Part shown: positions 24,701-37,800 of the stretch, piece by piece
Numbering within the stretch: position 1 is the stretch's first letter
Layout of the letters: every line of letters begins with the position of its first letter
Assembly: GCF_000346465.2 (NCBI RefSeq)
Contig: NC_034011.1
Coordinates: 20,129,928 to 20,193,927 of the forward strand
DNA: 64,000 nucleotides
Direction of reading: 5' to 3'
Origin: Prunus persica
Taxonomy: Eukaryota > Streptophyta > Magnoliopsida > Rosales > Rosaceae
Position numbers and translations under genes: made by a program
Notes under the pieces: model-generated
Databases searched by the model: none
What the model was told of the DNA's origin: nothing
Seen by the model: only the letters and a program-made list of their open reading frames with translations

Positions 24701-26807
24701 TATTAACACGGAGTTCTGTTCAGGTTCATCTGCTGCTGATTGGGCCCAAGATGGAGATTTCAGTAACTGGTTAGATCAGCATATGTTTGATACAGAAAGT
24801 TCCCAGGAAGGTAAGAGGTGGTCGTCACAGCCCCAGCCTTCTTCTGCCCGATTTTCCGAATCAAAACAACCAAAACCTTTGTACAGAACATCCTCATACC
24901 CCGAGCAGCAGCCAGTCCAGCATCACTTCACCAGTGAACCAATTTTAATGCCCAAATCAACGTTCACATCATTCCCACCTCCTGGAAACAGGTCCCAGCA
25001 GGGTTCACCACACCACCAGCTGAATATTTCTACTCTTGCTGGTGGTTCCCAGTTGCCCTTTTCTGCCCCAAACCTTTCTCCTTTATCTAACTCTAATCTT
25101 CTTATGGCTGGTTTACCTCACGGGTTGCATTATGGAGGGAACATGCCTCAGTTTACCAACCCTGGCCTTCCCTTCAATAGCAGGGCACAAAATCATTGGG
25201 CCACGCATTCTGGAGTTTTGCATGGGGATCATTCCAGCATCATAAACAATATACTGCAGCAACAGCACCCTCATCAAAATGGACTTCTGTCCCCACAATT
25301 ACTGTCAGCTCAGCAGCAGTTACAACAGCAGAGATTGCACCATTCGGTTCAGCCATCTTTGGCCCATTTTGCAGCAATGCAGTCTCAGCTTTATAGTACC
25401 CATCCTTCTCCTTCACATAAGGGAATGCATGGGTTGTCTGACACAAGAGATCATAGACCTAAACATAGAGGAAAACAGCGTTACTCTCAAGGCTCTGATA
25501 CTGGTAGTCAGAAAAGTGAGAGTGGGTGGATCCAGTTCAGGTCTAAGCACATGACATCTGAAGAGATAGAGAGTATTCTTAAGATGCAGCATGCTGCGAC
25601 ACATAGCAACGATCCCTATATCGATGATTATTACCATCAGGCAAGTCTTTCAAAAAAATCAGCTGGGTCGCGGTCAAAACACCCTTTCTGCCCATCTCAT
25701 CTGAGAGAGTTCCCTTCCCGAGGTCGTAATAGTAGTGATCAGCATACTCATAGTTCTGTTGATGCCCTTGGAAGAATTCCCCTATCTTCCATACGTAGGC
25801 CTCGCCCCCTCCTTGAAGTTGACCCTCCCTCTGGTTCTGGTGATGGCGAACAGGCCTCTGAGAAGCCTTTGGAGCAGGAACCAATGCTTGCTGCTAGAAT
25901 TGCCGTTGAGGATGGCCTTTGTCTCCTCCTTGATGTTGATGATATTGATCGACTTATACAACATGGTCAGCCCCAAGATGGTGGGGTTCAACTCAGGCGA
26001 AGGCGGCAAATCTTGTTAGAAGGGTTGGCATCATCACTTCAGCTTGTCGATCCACTTGGTAAAGGCACCCAAGCAGTTGGGCTGGCTCCAAAGGATGACC
26101 TTGTGTTCCTACGGTTAGTGTCTCTTCCTAAGGGCCGAAAATTCCTTTCTAGGTTTATTCAGCTTCTCTTCCCTGGTAGTGAGCTTGCCCGTATTGTCTG
26201 TATGACAATATTCCGGCATTTAAGGTTTTTGTTTGGTGGCCTACCATCTGATTCTGGAGCCGCTGAGACAACTACTAATCTTGCAAAGACAGTTTCTACG
26301 TGCATTAATGGTATGGATCTTCGTGCACTAAGTGCTTGTCTCGTTGCAGTAGTTTGTTCGTCAGAGCAGCCCCCACTCCGACCCCTTGGAAGCCCTTCTG
26401 GAGATGGGGCCACTATTATTCTAAAATCTGTTCTTGAAAGGGCAACTGAAATCTTAAGTGACCCTCTTGCTGCTGGGAACTGCAGCAGGCCTAACCGTGC
26501 CCTTTGGCAGGCATCCTTTGATGAATTCTTTGGTCTTCTTACCAAGTATTGCTTGAGTAAATATGAAACTATAGTACAAACAATATTTACACAGCCTCAG
26601 CAAAGCACAGAAGTTATTGGTTCAGAGGCTACCAAGGCAATCCATCGTGAAATGCCAGTGGAGCTTCTACGTGCTAGTCTTCCTCACACTGACGAGCGTC
26701 AACGGAAGCTTTTGTCAGATTTTGCTCAAAGGTCAATGCCTATTTCTGGTCTTAATGCCCACGGTGGGGGTGGAGGTCAAATGAACTCTGAATCAGTGAG
26801 GGGATAG
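21743..26807 (+). CDS. PAT1: PAT1 homolog, mRNA decapping activator
   Basis: Cytoplasmic P-body protein that links deadenylated mRNA and LSM1-7 to the DCP1/DCP2 decapping complex; in plants also tied to MAP kinase signalling. Exons: 21743 to 21794 or 21803, 22495-22643, 23013-23069, 23630-23705, 24724-26807, giving about 805-808 residues (Arabidopsis PAT1 is close to 790). The N-terminus has the conserved [11 protein letters not shown] and LGGLEDEED motifs. [14 protein letters not shown] and the [17 protein letters not shown] block follow. A Pro/Gln/Ser-rich low-complexity middle leads to the alpha-helical C-terminal PAT1 domain (about residues 500-790). Two alternative donors, each tcag|gtt, lie 9 bp apart at the end of exon 1, so NSS or NSSGSS can be produced without a frame change. 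The final exon carries most of the protein. No defect seen. Confidence 0.93.
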
Positions 26808-26865
26808 TGGAGAACTACAGGTTTTCCGGAAGGTTTCTCAAAAACATGATCTATCATTGGTGGTT

Positions 26866-26990
26866 GTGTGCATTTCAGATGCTTTCACAAAGTGAATCTG
26901 CTTGAGAGGAGGGATGTGGCAGTACACAACCGTGTGCATTTCAGATGCTTTCACAAAGTGAATCTGCTTGAGAGGAGGGATGTGGCAGTA
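26866..26990. repeat. 66-bp tandem duplication in the PAT1 3' UTR
   Basis: The block gtgtgcatttcagatgcttt begins at 26866 and again at 26932. About 59 bp of the second copy matches the first with no visible change. It starts 58 bp after the stop codon. Confidence 0.9.
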
Positions 26991-27322
26991 TGGGGGAGTG
27001 CTTCCTTGTCGAAGTAATTTTAAAGGCTTCGGTTTTATTTGTTGTTAACTACTTTTTACTGTTCTGAAAATTAAGAAAACATGTGATGCTCATTTTGGTG
27101 AATTCATAGTCAATGCATAAATGTGTATTATGATGGGAATGCTGGATGGAGGGGAGTTAGAGTCTGGAAGTTGGTTCTTCTGGGAGCTTTATTTTGGTGC
27201 TCTGTGTTGAACTGGAAGCATAGGGATAGAATGTACAGGGTAGTCTTACAGAACCTTCAAAACTCCTTTTGTTCCAGCTCATTTTCTGATATTTCATATT
27301 CAGTTATTGTATCTGTCAGCAT

Positions 27323-27324
<2 letters not shown>

Positions 27325-27368
<44 letters not shown>
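27325..27368. repeat. (TC)n microsatellite
   Basis: About 22 TC units downstream of PAT1. The open frame spanning it (27123-27479) is explained by the repeat and is not called a gene. Confidence 0.95.
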
Positions 27369-27371
<3 letters not shown>

Positions 27372-28078
27372 TCCCAAAGGGTGCTCCGCAGCATTTATCA
27401 TTTTTTGTGGGTCTTTTTGGTTTTTCGCCATAACAAATATTCTTGTTTGGGCGACACACGTATATCATTTTTCAGGTAAAGTTTGGAAAAGAAATTGTTC
27501 ACAATAAAAATTAATTTAACCTGAGGTGGGAAAAGATAAAGGAAAGGGCAAAGCTTTTATACGGAAAATTGTGACAATAATAATGCTGGGGGCGTGCACC
27601 AATTTGGCTTGGATTGTAATAAATTTTGAATTTACAGTTTACATTTGTAAGGTATGAATTTAATGATTTTATACATGTTATAATTTCAGGAAAAAAAATA
27701 TATATTATAGCTTTGCCTGTGAGGCTTGTTCCCTGACAGGAATGAATTTGTTTCGAGAATAAGGCATGATATTAATGATATTAATGTGTTATAATTTGAG
27801 TTGAAAAAATGTATTGTGCTCTTAGCTTCCGCCAGAAGGAAAATCTAATTTTTAATAATCAAGAACAATTAAAAAGAAAGGGTTGCATTTAGCCACGATC
27901 TCAATAACTTTGCACATCTAAAAAAAAGCCTTTCAATCAGTCACAGATAATTAGACAACTGCACTTCGTTAACATAATGTGTGGTAAATTACCACGAAAT
28001 ATATATATTATATATAATGATCAACTTGACAAAGACCTAGTAGCTAGCTAGCTAGCAAGCATGTGAAATGTTAAGCAC
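27369..28078. other. Intergenic spacer
   Basis: AT-rich spacer between two convergent genes. Nothing coding recognised. Confidence 0.6.
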
Positions 28079-31000
28079 TTAAGGAGTGGCTTGCTCCGTT
28101 GCTATTGCTGATCTCTTTCTCATTGTCCAAAATGCAGCATTGTATCGGTTCTGTAAGGAAAAAGGACCTTAAGTTGATCGAAGCAGCAAAGGTATATAAA
28201 AACAACTCGTCGGCTTTGAAGACATTTCAAAGTCCTAAACAACTTGAGAACTTAATCTCTCTTTAAATATTGATATGATAATATTTTAATATATTTAAAA
28301 CCAGCAGTATTGTTTCTAATCAAATTGTTTTGGACCCTACTGACATTAGTTGAGCTCCTACTGTATAGAGCAATGCACCTACAAGGGGTGCATCTGAAAT
28401 TACCGGTGTCCAGGGATATAAATGAAAAGCTCCCGCTAGAGATTACTACAGTAAGAGGGGGCTAAAAAGAGGGGAAATAAAAAAAGCCACTTCATATGGT
28501 AGGGACTTACTTGCATCATTGACTTAGGATTTGTAGTGTAGGTTGTCTCAATGGTCCTTTCCTTCTGCAGTCCATGAAAGAAGTCACTTTATCCGGGTAT
28601 GATCATCCAATGATGCTAAATCAACAAGACAGAATTGGGATGAGGTTACCTCAAAATGAAATCCATAGTGCAAAGCAACCCTCTTCACATCCTCCAAACT
28701 CAGTTCAATGGACATTTCCTATAAAATGAACAAAAACAATTTTAAAACACTGGCCCTTCCTAAGAGCATGTGAGAAAACGAAATGTGCTTTATTGACAGG
28801 AAGCTTACATCATCTTGCCCATACATCTCAGCAAAGTGATATAGTAGTGGGCCCATATTTATCCAAACCTGTCATCCAATCAATTAAGGCATTAATAAAG
28901 CTATAAGACGGGAACAAAATTAAAGTCATCCGGATTGATTGCGGAACTTACTCCACCATCTTTCAAGATTCTTGATATGATTTCAATGTATTCGACAATG
29001 TTGTGCGCCGTGTCAATAAAGAAGCAGGTCACAACTGCATCCCAAACACCTGTATGTGATGTGAAATACTTATAGACGTTAATGATAAATCTCTCGCGAT
29101 ATTTACTACTACTAGGTGCTCAAAATATCTAATCATTAGCATCAATTACAATGTTTAAATATAAGAAACCCACGATTATGACAGAGATTTCCTTACCTAC
29201 TTGGTTTGGATCATTATAAACCTCAACAAAGTCACCACCACACATAGAAAAGCCTTCAGTAATCCCTGCACTGCTTGAAAGAAAATCTACAATTATTGGA
29301 AAACAAATCCTAATGGAAATTTTTAGGAAAACAAAATTACACTCGAACAAAAAACAAAGTATGCCAATGTTTTATAAATCAATTTATCAAATTTCAGAAT
29401 AAACTTTCTGGGATGTTAAAATTTTATCTTACAAGTGTATTAATCATACTACAAAAAGCATATCATTGGAGTAAAATGGAGATCTTTTATATGGTCTAGT
29501 CAACTGTGACGGTATAAGCAGGGGAAAAATTGCGAGGGGAATGTTTCTACGCGTTTTACTACAACTTAATGGCAACCATTGTCAACTCTTTCTAGGCCAC
29601 TAATAAAACTGATGTCTAAGAGTATCCCATCAACAGCATCCATTCAACTTCAATGTAACTCAAAGGTTCATGGATAAACGCCTTCAAAGCTTTTAAAGAA
29701 CTGAAATTATGCCAACAAATGACACTTCCGTAGCATTACTTCAAAGAAAAGAACCTAAGTAGCAGCATCAATACCTTGCTGGATGAATATCCGGTACTGA
29801 AACGGGACGAAGTTGGTCACTATCTGAAAGTGAATTGCAATTGCTGTGGATCCAAGGGTATATTGTCCATTCCCCAGCAGTTCGAGAACTGATAAACCAA
29901 ACAAAACCATCTAAGGAAAACAAAAACAGAATAGAGAAGGAAAATGAAATATATGGGACAAAGAATTTATTGCTAAAAATTAAAAACTCTCTTCCATGGT
30001 AAGAAAAGGGTCATGACATCCTTACTGATTGAGAATAAAACTTGAACATATCATCATGTAGTATGAAAATTCATTTCCCTGGCTTATGAAACCTGTATAG
30101 AATTTGAGAAACAATAGCCACGAGTATGAATATATGGAAAAGCAGAATTCTTAGCAACTGAACAATGTATACATACCTAGACATGAAATTTCCAAAGCCA
30201 GTCGCCCAAGTCCAGCACCAGGAACTAAACAGGCAGGAGGACTGTTCAACATAATTTACGATTAGCATATACAGTAAAGTACTAGGAATAAAAAAACATT
30301 CACACACTAAGAAATAGTAATTTGTTCTTTACAACGGTCAAGAAACAATACAACGACAGGAAGACACATATGAGAAAATAAAAGCAACAACAGAAAATAA
30401 TAGTACCTTTCCTTAGAGCGATCAGCAAATAGTGAATCAAGTTCTTCAAGTATAGGCTTGTAGCACTGGTCGCGTTCTTTCTGTCCCTGTATTAAATATA
30501 ATCACAGAATAAAGTAAAACTTGGATCCACAGATGAGATAACCTTGAACCCAGAAATCAATGATTAATCATGAAGTACCTCTGCCGCCCAGTCTCTAACT
30601 ATGTTTCGTACAATACAACGAACCTGTAGGGGGAAAAAGAAAATAGGATATTAAACTTAAATTTGACGCATGTACTGGTTGTATTTCTTCTTATTTAAAG
30701 AAAAAGAAAAGAAAAGAAAAGAGTCTCATTGAACCAGATTTCCAACATAAGTGACCAACATACCTTATCAACATCAACTAATGGAACATGTAATTGTAAT
30801 GATGGATCCAACCACGTACGAGTTGGCGAGGACACCTGAATTTGTAACACCAAGAAAGATACAATTATCAATTGAAAAATTTGGCCAAATTTTGCATGAT
30901 GGAAGGATAAAAAATTTAAAAGCGACACATACAGTGCATTTAGAAAGTAAGTAGTGGTGAGGCACAATGTGGTCCCAGTTGATTAAATTTTCAGTATTTA

Positions 31001-33047
31001 ATACCCAGAAACACATTAACTTAGTTCATATCAGTCAAAAACATGTTCAAATAAGTTGTAAAGTATTACAGCTAGAAATAAACCAAAACTCGTACATCTC
31101 CATTGGAATCAATGGCATCATTCCCATCACAGTTATGCATCTCTCTGTTATATTCCCTGCCTGAAGTGTGTCGCTCAGTGATGCAATCACAATGACCTTC
31201 ATTGTTTACCTCCTGTGGTTATCTACAGAGGTCAAATTTCTAAATGAAAAAAGACATAGATGAAGCAAACTATGCTTTTTTTTTATTGAAGATGAAACCT
31301 TATACAGTTAATTATCATTTATGAATAGCTAATGTGGTCATGTAAGTGTTGCAGAAACCTTTTTGGTAGTCACCCCTATTGGTGTACTGCAGACTGCACT
31401 GCTCCCTTCCCCACAACAGGCCTGATCTGAGTTGGAGATATGCATTCTTTCACTTGTGGAGTTAGACTGAGAAGAGGAAACACTTTTTACTCCAGAAACA
31501 TCATGGTTATATGAGACGCGTTCAAGATGTGGGCCATCACGGACATCCATGTCCTGGCTCAAATCAAGCGGGGGTTCAAATGCCTGCAACGTAATATAAT
31601 TTTGGGGAGACAAAAGAAGTCAAGATACCTTAATACCAATTACACCAGTTTGAGGAATCGCTCACATAATGTCAGTCCTTTGAGAAGTCATGAAGTGTTG
31701 CAATATCAAAAGGTCATCAGAACATCATTTAAGTGAATCAAGGTTTAGAAAGAAAACAAGATAAGAGGGAAGTTGGAACTAACCTGAAGCATGCTAAAAA
31801 TGAAATATGAATTTACTGAAATGCACCTGCATAATTAACAGTCAGACCAATTGCATTACTTTAAACTCTTTTTTTTTTTTTATTTATCAAATTTATATTT
31901 GAACAGAAAGCCCCTTAAGCTATTTCACAGAATTCGTTACAACATGTTATTATGTTGGCATCCTTAGTTCAAATAAATAAAGGCACCAGCTATTTTTAAA
32001 CACACTAAGATTCTATAACACTACGGCATTGTGTTAATTAAGCAAATTCCCCCACATTTACCTAGAAAATTGGTCATAGTGTTAATATTCTAAGCTTTAC
32101 TAGCTCCACCGTTAAATCTACATCATAGGCACTGTGCCAATACACGTTACAATTTAGAATCATATATGTGCCAGTCATTGGATTGTTATCAAAATATTAG
32201 ATACTTAAAAACTAACGCGATGAAAATACTCGAGAAGAACTTACCGTCTTAGTCTTTGAAACTTTAAAGGGTAGTGGGACAGTAAAGCCTGCAATAAAAA
32301 TTGAAGATAGTGTAATAGCAACTCACTTACTCTAACCCAATTGGTAGTGAAAGATACAAAAGAACTTATATTAGTACCTTATGGGAGGGTGGAAGTATTT
32401 TAAAAGATCTTTCATATCTTCTCACGTCCTCTTCTGCTGCCTCCGGGTAGCTGTATAAACCAAGTCAATGCCAATACATCAGAATTCAGAGAGACATTTG
32501 ACATCTATGTGACATAGGGGCACAATAGGCTACAACACCATACATGATCAAAGGGGCTCAAAACCATAGCAGAGCTAGAAAGTGAATGAAATTATGATAA
32601 AGAAATTACACACAAGCAAATAGACCAGAATATAAAATAATATAACAAATATATATTTCAGATGAAAATGTGGCAATCATTACAATTGTGGCAATGCTAA
32701 AAGCATAGCAAGCGTTTTATTTTATTTTATTTTTTCTTCCAAACATTTAAAGACAATTTGTACAGTACAGCAACCATTAAACTTAAAGCTTGTGTTTTGA
32801 AACATGTTGAAATTAATAACAGCGACGAAAGCATCAAGCTTTAGAAATCATATAAGAAAATCAACAAATTTGAAATCAGACTTGAGTGTTTAAGAATTGA
32901 GAGAGAGAGGTACTTGAGATAGGCGCTGATGATGCGCCTGAGCGATTTGACTTCGAGGGCTTCTTCTAGCTTCCTCTGACGACGTCGTTCGTCGTCTTCG
33001 TCCTCTCCTCGATGCATTTCTCTCTCTGCAGCTCTGACAGACGACAT
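28079..33047 (-). CDS. Carnosine N-methyltransferase-like protein (N2227 family)
   Basis: SAM-dependent methyltransferase related to animal CARNMT1, which methylates histidine in carnosine and some proteins. The plant substrate is not established. Eighteen minus-strand exons: 32914-33047, 32378-32450, 32245-32288, 31784-31826, 31359-31583, 31096-31212, 30764-30835, 30579-30623, 30407-30486, 30177-30241, 30026-30092, 29775-29888, 29197-29273, 28952-29049, 28809-28868, 28650-28718, 28511-28564, 28079-28150. All junctions keep frame and total 502 residues, close to Arabidopsis At2g32170. The SAM site is LVPGAGLGRLALEIS. Other family blocks are GNEFSYYMMICSSFILN, GDFVEVY, VWDAVVTCFFIDTAHNIVEY and GGVWINMGPLLYHF. 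Residues about 100-200 form a variable Ser/Asp-rich insert from two exons with no domain. No signal peptide, so probably cytosolic or nuclear. Confidence 0.93.
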
Positions 33048-33945
33048 AATACTGACAAACAAGCACTGTTGGGTGTTAGTGTTTAGCTTTTGCTGGTGAC
33101 TGACTGATGAAGAAGAGAACCCTCCGGCTCCTCGTATAGTCAATTGAGGATGACGAGTCACACATAAAAATGTATACTCTTTGATGGGCCCGGCCCAACA
33201 TAAATTTGCACGGATACCGAAGAATTGTTAGGTGAGAGCAAATTATTGGGTATCCTCAAGTTAGTTGTCGTGCTCTGTTAAACTTAAAGCAGGAGGGGGT
33301 GGAATGGGAGGTTATAGTGAGAGGGTCTTAATTATCGTCTGATTCAGACTCAAGTGCGGAGGTATTATTGAATTGTTAGATTCAACCGTCTCACTGTAAC
33401 GAACAAAATTTACTTATAATAGAGATAACACTGTTTTGTTATTCTTGGTCAATAACATAATGATACGTGAAAAAGTTATTCTACGTGTTAACATAATCCC
33501 TCATTGAATGTTGAGACTTGCATATCTAAATGTCGGTCATATGACCCAGTTATTTGTAGTCTTTTTTACACGTAAATACATCCTAATTTCTCAAGTTGTT
33601 ATATGAAAATTCAATGATTTACAATTAATTATTAACTAAAATTAATATTCTATTTGGGCAATACTTAAAGTTCGAGAAATGTTCATCAAAAGCAAAACCA
33701 AAAAGAAAAAAAATTCACTTTTTTTTTTTTTTTCAAATGAGGGAAAAACCACCTAATTATTTTCACTAATAAGCCAATTACTTGTGGCAGTAAAACTTGT
33801 ACATTTTTAGCATAGTGAAAAAAATGGGGCTGCATAATCCATGCCACGTTAGTCTTGACATTATGGCATACATATTAAATCCAAATAACTGATCTGTGGT
33901 TAAAACTCATTAACTAATTGCAGCAAATTCTATAATAATAATATG
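33048..33945. other. Intergenic region upstream of the methyltransferase
   Basis: Short promoter of the minus-strand methyltransferase and the 3' flank of the JAZ gene. AT-rich, no repeat or gene recognised. Confidence 0.6.
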
Positions 33946-34814
33946 CTATTGTAGGCTGTTGTATGGAGAAGCTTCTTGACTTCTTTTCTTCCTCTTTTGG
34001 AGAAAGCTCTGAAGAGACCTCTTCATGGACACACCCGGAGGCCCATATATTTGAGATTGCAATGCAAGCAACGCTGCGTTTGACACACTTGATATCCCCC
34101 TTTCTGCCATATCTCCAGCTGCCAACAAAATCATGGCCCTAGCCTACATGAAATCAAAAACTTTTACTTGTTAAACAACTTGATAGTTTTCTGTTATTTC
34201 AATGAAAATTTTAAATTATGTTTTATTTGCTTTAGTTGTACGAAAATGTGTAGCATGACTTGATCTAGTCAGTGATCTTAACGTCACAAATATAACATGT
34301 CAGACTATCTACGTAAAGGTTAAAAAAAAAAAAAAATGATGAGGAAGTTAGTTTATGAGATCATCATCAAGTACCTGAAGTTCAGTTATGTCGCTAACGA
34401 AAACTTGGCCATTATAAAAAATGGTAATTTGCTGCTGCTGGTCCAGAGTCCAGTCGCCCCTAAGAAAGATACAGGGGAAGAAAAGAGATGCCAATTGAAA
34501 TCTCCTTTTGGTTCCCAACATTTATCAATTCAAAATTCAACGAACACAACCAAAACAACACTAGAGAGAGAAGAAGAAGCAATGATCATTTCAATTTATT
34601 GGCATGATATATAAGAATGAAAGAGCTCAGCTTTCTAAATCGTCCACGCATGCATTAACGATTAACAATCATTCATGTGTGGGTGCGAGAAGCTGTTATA
34701 GCATTTGTGCAGGAAGACATAGTGGCATTGATGAACTTACATTGGAGTTTCCAACGGCGGTGAAGGAGTGGGCATCGGAGAAAGGCCAAGGTCCAAGCTG
34801 CAGATGCTCGACAG
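33946..34814 (-). CDS. JAZ8/TIFY5A-type jasmonate repressor, start codon uncertain
   Basis: Nuclear repressor of jasmonate signalling; JAZ8-type proteins bind MYC factors and recruit TOPLESS directly. Three minus-strand exons: about 34741-34814, 34375-34459, 33946-34143, about 118 residues. Exon 1 encodes CSLDLGLSPMPTPSPP with an LxLxL EAR motif. Exon 2 has the TIFY core ITIFYNGQVFVSDITELQ. Exon 3 ends with a Jas motif, SMKRSLQSFLQKRKKRSQ, then ASPY. As in JAZ8, the LPIARR degron preceding the Jas helix is absent, predicting stability against COI1-mediated turnover. There is no in-frame ATG before the EAR motif; codon 34812-34814 is CTG where ATG would fit. An upstream mini-exon (ATG at 34908, weak donor after 34896, acceptor before 34816) would restore a start but is speculative. 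Confidence 0.8.
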
Positions 34815-34966
34815 AGCTAGAGAGAGAAGTTAAAAGCTAAAAATGCATTTGAAAAACCAAGAGGAGAGAGAAGTAGTAGGATACGAAGGGAGAACTTTTC
34901 AAGGCCATATTGAGGGAAGTGGCTGTTGGATAAGCCAAGCACCAAATATCGTTGAAGGCATTTCCG

Positions 34967-34990
34967 CACGTGGTAAACGATATACACGTG
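34967..34990. promoter_or_regulatory. Paired G-boxes upstream of the JAZ gene
   Basis: Two perfect CACGTG palindromes at 34967-34972 and 34985-34990, about 150-170 bp upstream of the JAZ coding start. G-boxes bind MYC2-type bHLH factors that induce JAZ genes, so negative feedback is the likely logic. Confidence 0.65.
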
Positions 34991-37199
34991 TCAAAAAATG
35001 CACTCACACACACAAACACACTCTCTCTCTCCTCTGAACTTTCACTAAATATCTTCTCCACATGCTCTTTGGTGTTGGTGGCTGCCTTTTTGCCTTTCAA
35101 ACTTCTTACTATAAAAGGAAGGCGTTGCACTTTATGAGGAGCACGAATTTGTAGAGATGCTATATGAAATGTGGTTTGCGTGCACTAGAGATTGAGACAA
35201 AATGCTCAAAATTAAGATATTTTATTTGCTTAACGGATAATGCTTGATTTCTCACCCATTATCATCTATTTATCTTTCCGTTTGACGTGGTCTAATCATA
35301 TTATTACACGTGAATATTTTTTAACCGACTCATATCTTATATTTTTACTTTTTATGTGACTTAATTGTTATATTATTACACGTGTCCTTTTTCGCAAATG
35401 AATTTCAAATCTTTATCAACAAAAATATCTATTGATATCTTCTTTCCTTTTAAATTCACCAACACCAAATGATTCAGACTTACTCGATACTTATAATGTA
35501 ATTGATATACGTGATTTTCGAATGATTGCATCATGATTAGGAATTATTGAAGATTTGTATGCAATGAGTGAGAGGACAAATAATTAAGCAACATAAAAGG
35601 AATGGGGATGGGACTTGTTCCACAAAACGTCCTTGCCATACAACATAGGCATTGCGGCTCACATGCAACATATCATCATAGTACTTAATTTTCGCAGTCA
35701 CACTCAAGCCAATTTGCCAACGTGCACCTAATTAACTACTCTCCAAGGAAAAAGTTACTCTCATTCAATTTAGGCACATGAACATTGTCGGCTCGTGCTC
35801 AAATTTACTTTTGTTTTGCCCTTTTCGTTACAAAAAGCATGAGCTGAAGGGCCATAGCCCCAGTCATGTGCAAATGGAAGTTGGAAGTCTTATGAGATGT
35901 TGCGGCTTTGTTTGGTTTTTTACTGGTTTTGAAGGCAAAATGAGATTTTAAAGCAACCACCAAGGTGGTGGGGAACGGCAGATATTTTGGTTGTGGTGTG
36001 TGAAAAATGTGATATTTCCTCTATTATAACGTGAAGCCTTGGAGTATTTTTGAACGTTTGTTATATATGTCACACCATCTATGCACATGCCATGCTTGCT
36101 TGTTGTTACGGATTTCAACTGTCCCTATTTTGGGTTCGTTTGGGAGTGATTTTGAATAAGCCAAAAAGCACTTCTATGGAGAATCAGTTCAAGTGGATTT
36201 AAGTAATTTTATAAAGAAACACATAGGAGGTGCTTATGTCCAGAATCACTTAAACTTACTGCTAATCTTAAAAGAAAAGGGCTACTTCCTAATATCATAT
36301 ATGCTCATTTCATTTCTTTTCAACTCATTCTTATTTCCGAATCGTGATTAGTCTGATTTTCTCTAATTTTATTATGTGCCGCCCCATCATAATCTGATTT
36401 TATCTCATTATAATACTTGAAATGCCTTTAACGACTGAATTAATTTGTATTATATATTGTAATTACAACTACACATAGGTGCATGCGCATCTAAGTTTTT
36501 CTCCATGCTCTGGCTTTCTGGCTAATAATAAGTGTAGTGATCATAGCTTCATAAGTGATATGATATGACTACACATACGTGCATTTCGCTCACGATGAGT
36601 CATGATCAAGAATCAAAATATTAATAAATTTTTTTGTTTTTTGTTTTGTTTTCTTGAGTACGCTTGACTTGAAACAGTACAAGATTCTTGGTTTGGTCTT
36701 TGTGGGTCGACTGTGATATAACAATAATAACCTTGGTGCTAAAATATGAAAATTATGAAAGAATATTTGTTTGTGGGAATTTTCTGTGTGTTCTTCTCCT
36801 TGTAGGAGGTCATATTTATAATACAACGAAACCTGAATGGGCAAGTAAATAATAAATTCCTAAATCTATTTACAGTAGGAAATCAGGAATTAAAGTAAAT
36901 CAATTACAATTATAATAGGAATTCTTGGTGTGTAAGGAAAGTAAGTCAATATCCACAAGTCACGCCATCACTTGGAAGATAATTACAAACCAGAATCATA
37001 ATACTTGCACAGGGATAAGTTCAGTAAAGCTTTGCCTCATCGAATTACTGGCTCATTGTACGTATATCAGTAAGGTCTTTGGACCAGGCCAAACACCCTA
37101 TATTATTAACATATATGCATAAGCCAAGCAAGAACAATTATTTAGGCATTGTTTCATGCACTCTTCAGCATCCAAAGACGTGAAATATTCATGGTAGTT
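34991..37199. other. Gene-poor spacer
   Basis: AT-rich sequence with no supported gene. Positions about 36120-36250 start with gttcgtttgggagtgatttt, which resembles one end of a MITE, but the other end is unclear. The open frames near 35000 and 36600 look fortuitous. Confidence 0.5.
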
Positions 37200-37204
37200 T
37201 CAAC

Positions 37205-37800
37205 CGTACCATCTTCGAAACCCCATCTCCTTTTCCTCTTCAAGTGGCTGACTTGCTTGTGTACTACTCTCACAAAACAATTTTGTTTTCCTCACACACC
37301 CTGCTGTCCTGTTTCCTTTGCTCCATTCCTCATTTGACTTAGGTACAAACCCTTTCAAACACTTGCAGATTGGAGATTCAGAAGCTCTGCAAAACCCAAA
37401 AAGGTCCACATGGATTCTTTTGTGCCTGCCAGTTAAGATTCCAGCTCTCACCATTTTTGATCCGAATACATAAGCTTTAGTGTACCTTCTGAAGAGATAT
37501 CCATATATCAGAGTTTTGTCAAATACATAATAATTAAGAGAAATACTTTGTTCCCTGCTGTACATTATCATCGAGATTCAACCCACAACCCTCTGAGTGT
37601 TTGCTAGATTCTGTGTCCCTTGAAAGATACGTGCCAATCCAAAATCTGAAATTTTTGGGCTCATCTTCATCCAACAGAATATTACTTAACTTCAAACAGG
37701 AATCATGGTGGAGATAAACAAGTCCTCTAGCAACACCTTGAATAATATTGAAGCGTTTAGCCCAATATCAAACACTGCTCTTCTCATTGGATCTAATCAA
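37205..37800 (-). pseudogene. Rearranged G-type lectin S-receptor-like kinase pseudogene
   Basis: Minus-strand fragments of an S-domain receptor kinase. From about 37790 to 37590 there is kinase subdomain VI-VII material ([19 protein letters not shown] in a shifting frame, [23 protein letters not shown]). The HRDLK catalytic loop between LHHDSCLK and SNILLD is deleted. Continuing on the same strand, 37570-37205 encodes the extracellular S-locus/EGF-like part ([10 protein letters not shown], then ASESPICKCLKGFVPKSNEE and GCVRKTKLFCESS). In a real gene the lectin domain precedes the kinase, so the order is inverted: either an internal scramble or the tail of one copy fused to the middle of the next. 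Frameshifts are needed to follow both parts. Confidence 0.82.

Noticed and set aside
27123..27479. Open frame of 118 codons downstream of PAT1
   Set aside because: It spans a (TC)n microsatellite giving poly Leu/Ser, has no similarity and lies in the 3' flank.
36590..36844. Minus-strand open frame of 84 codons
   Set aside because: AT-rich, low complexity at its end, no similarity recognised; could be part of an old LTR but no ends seen.
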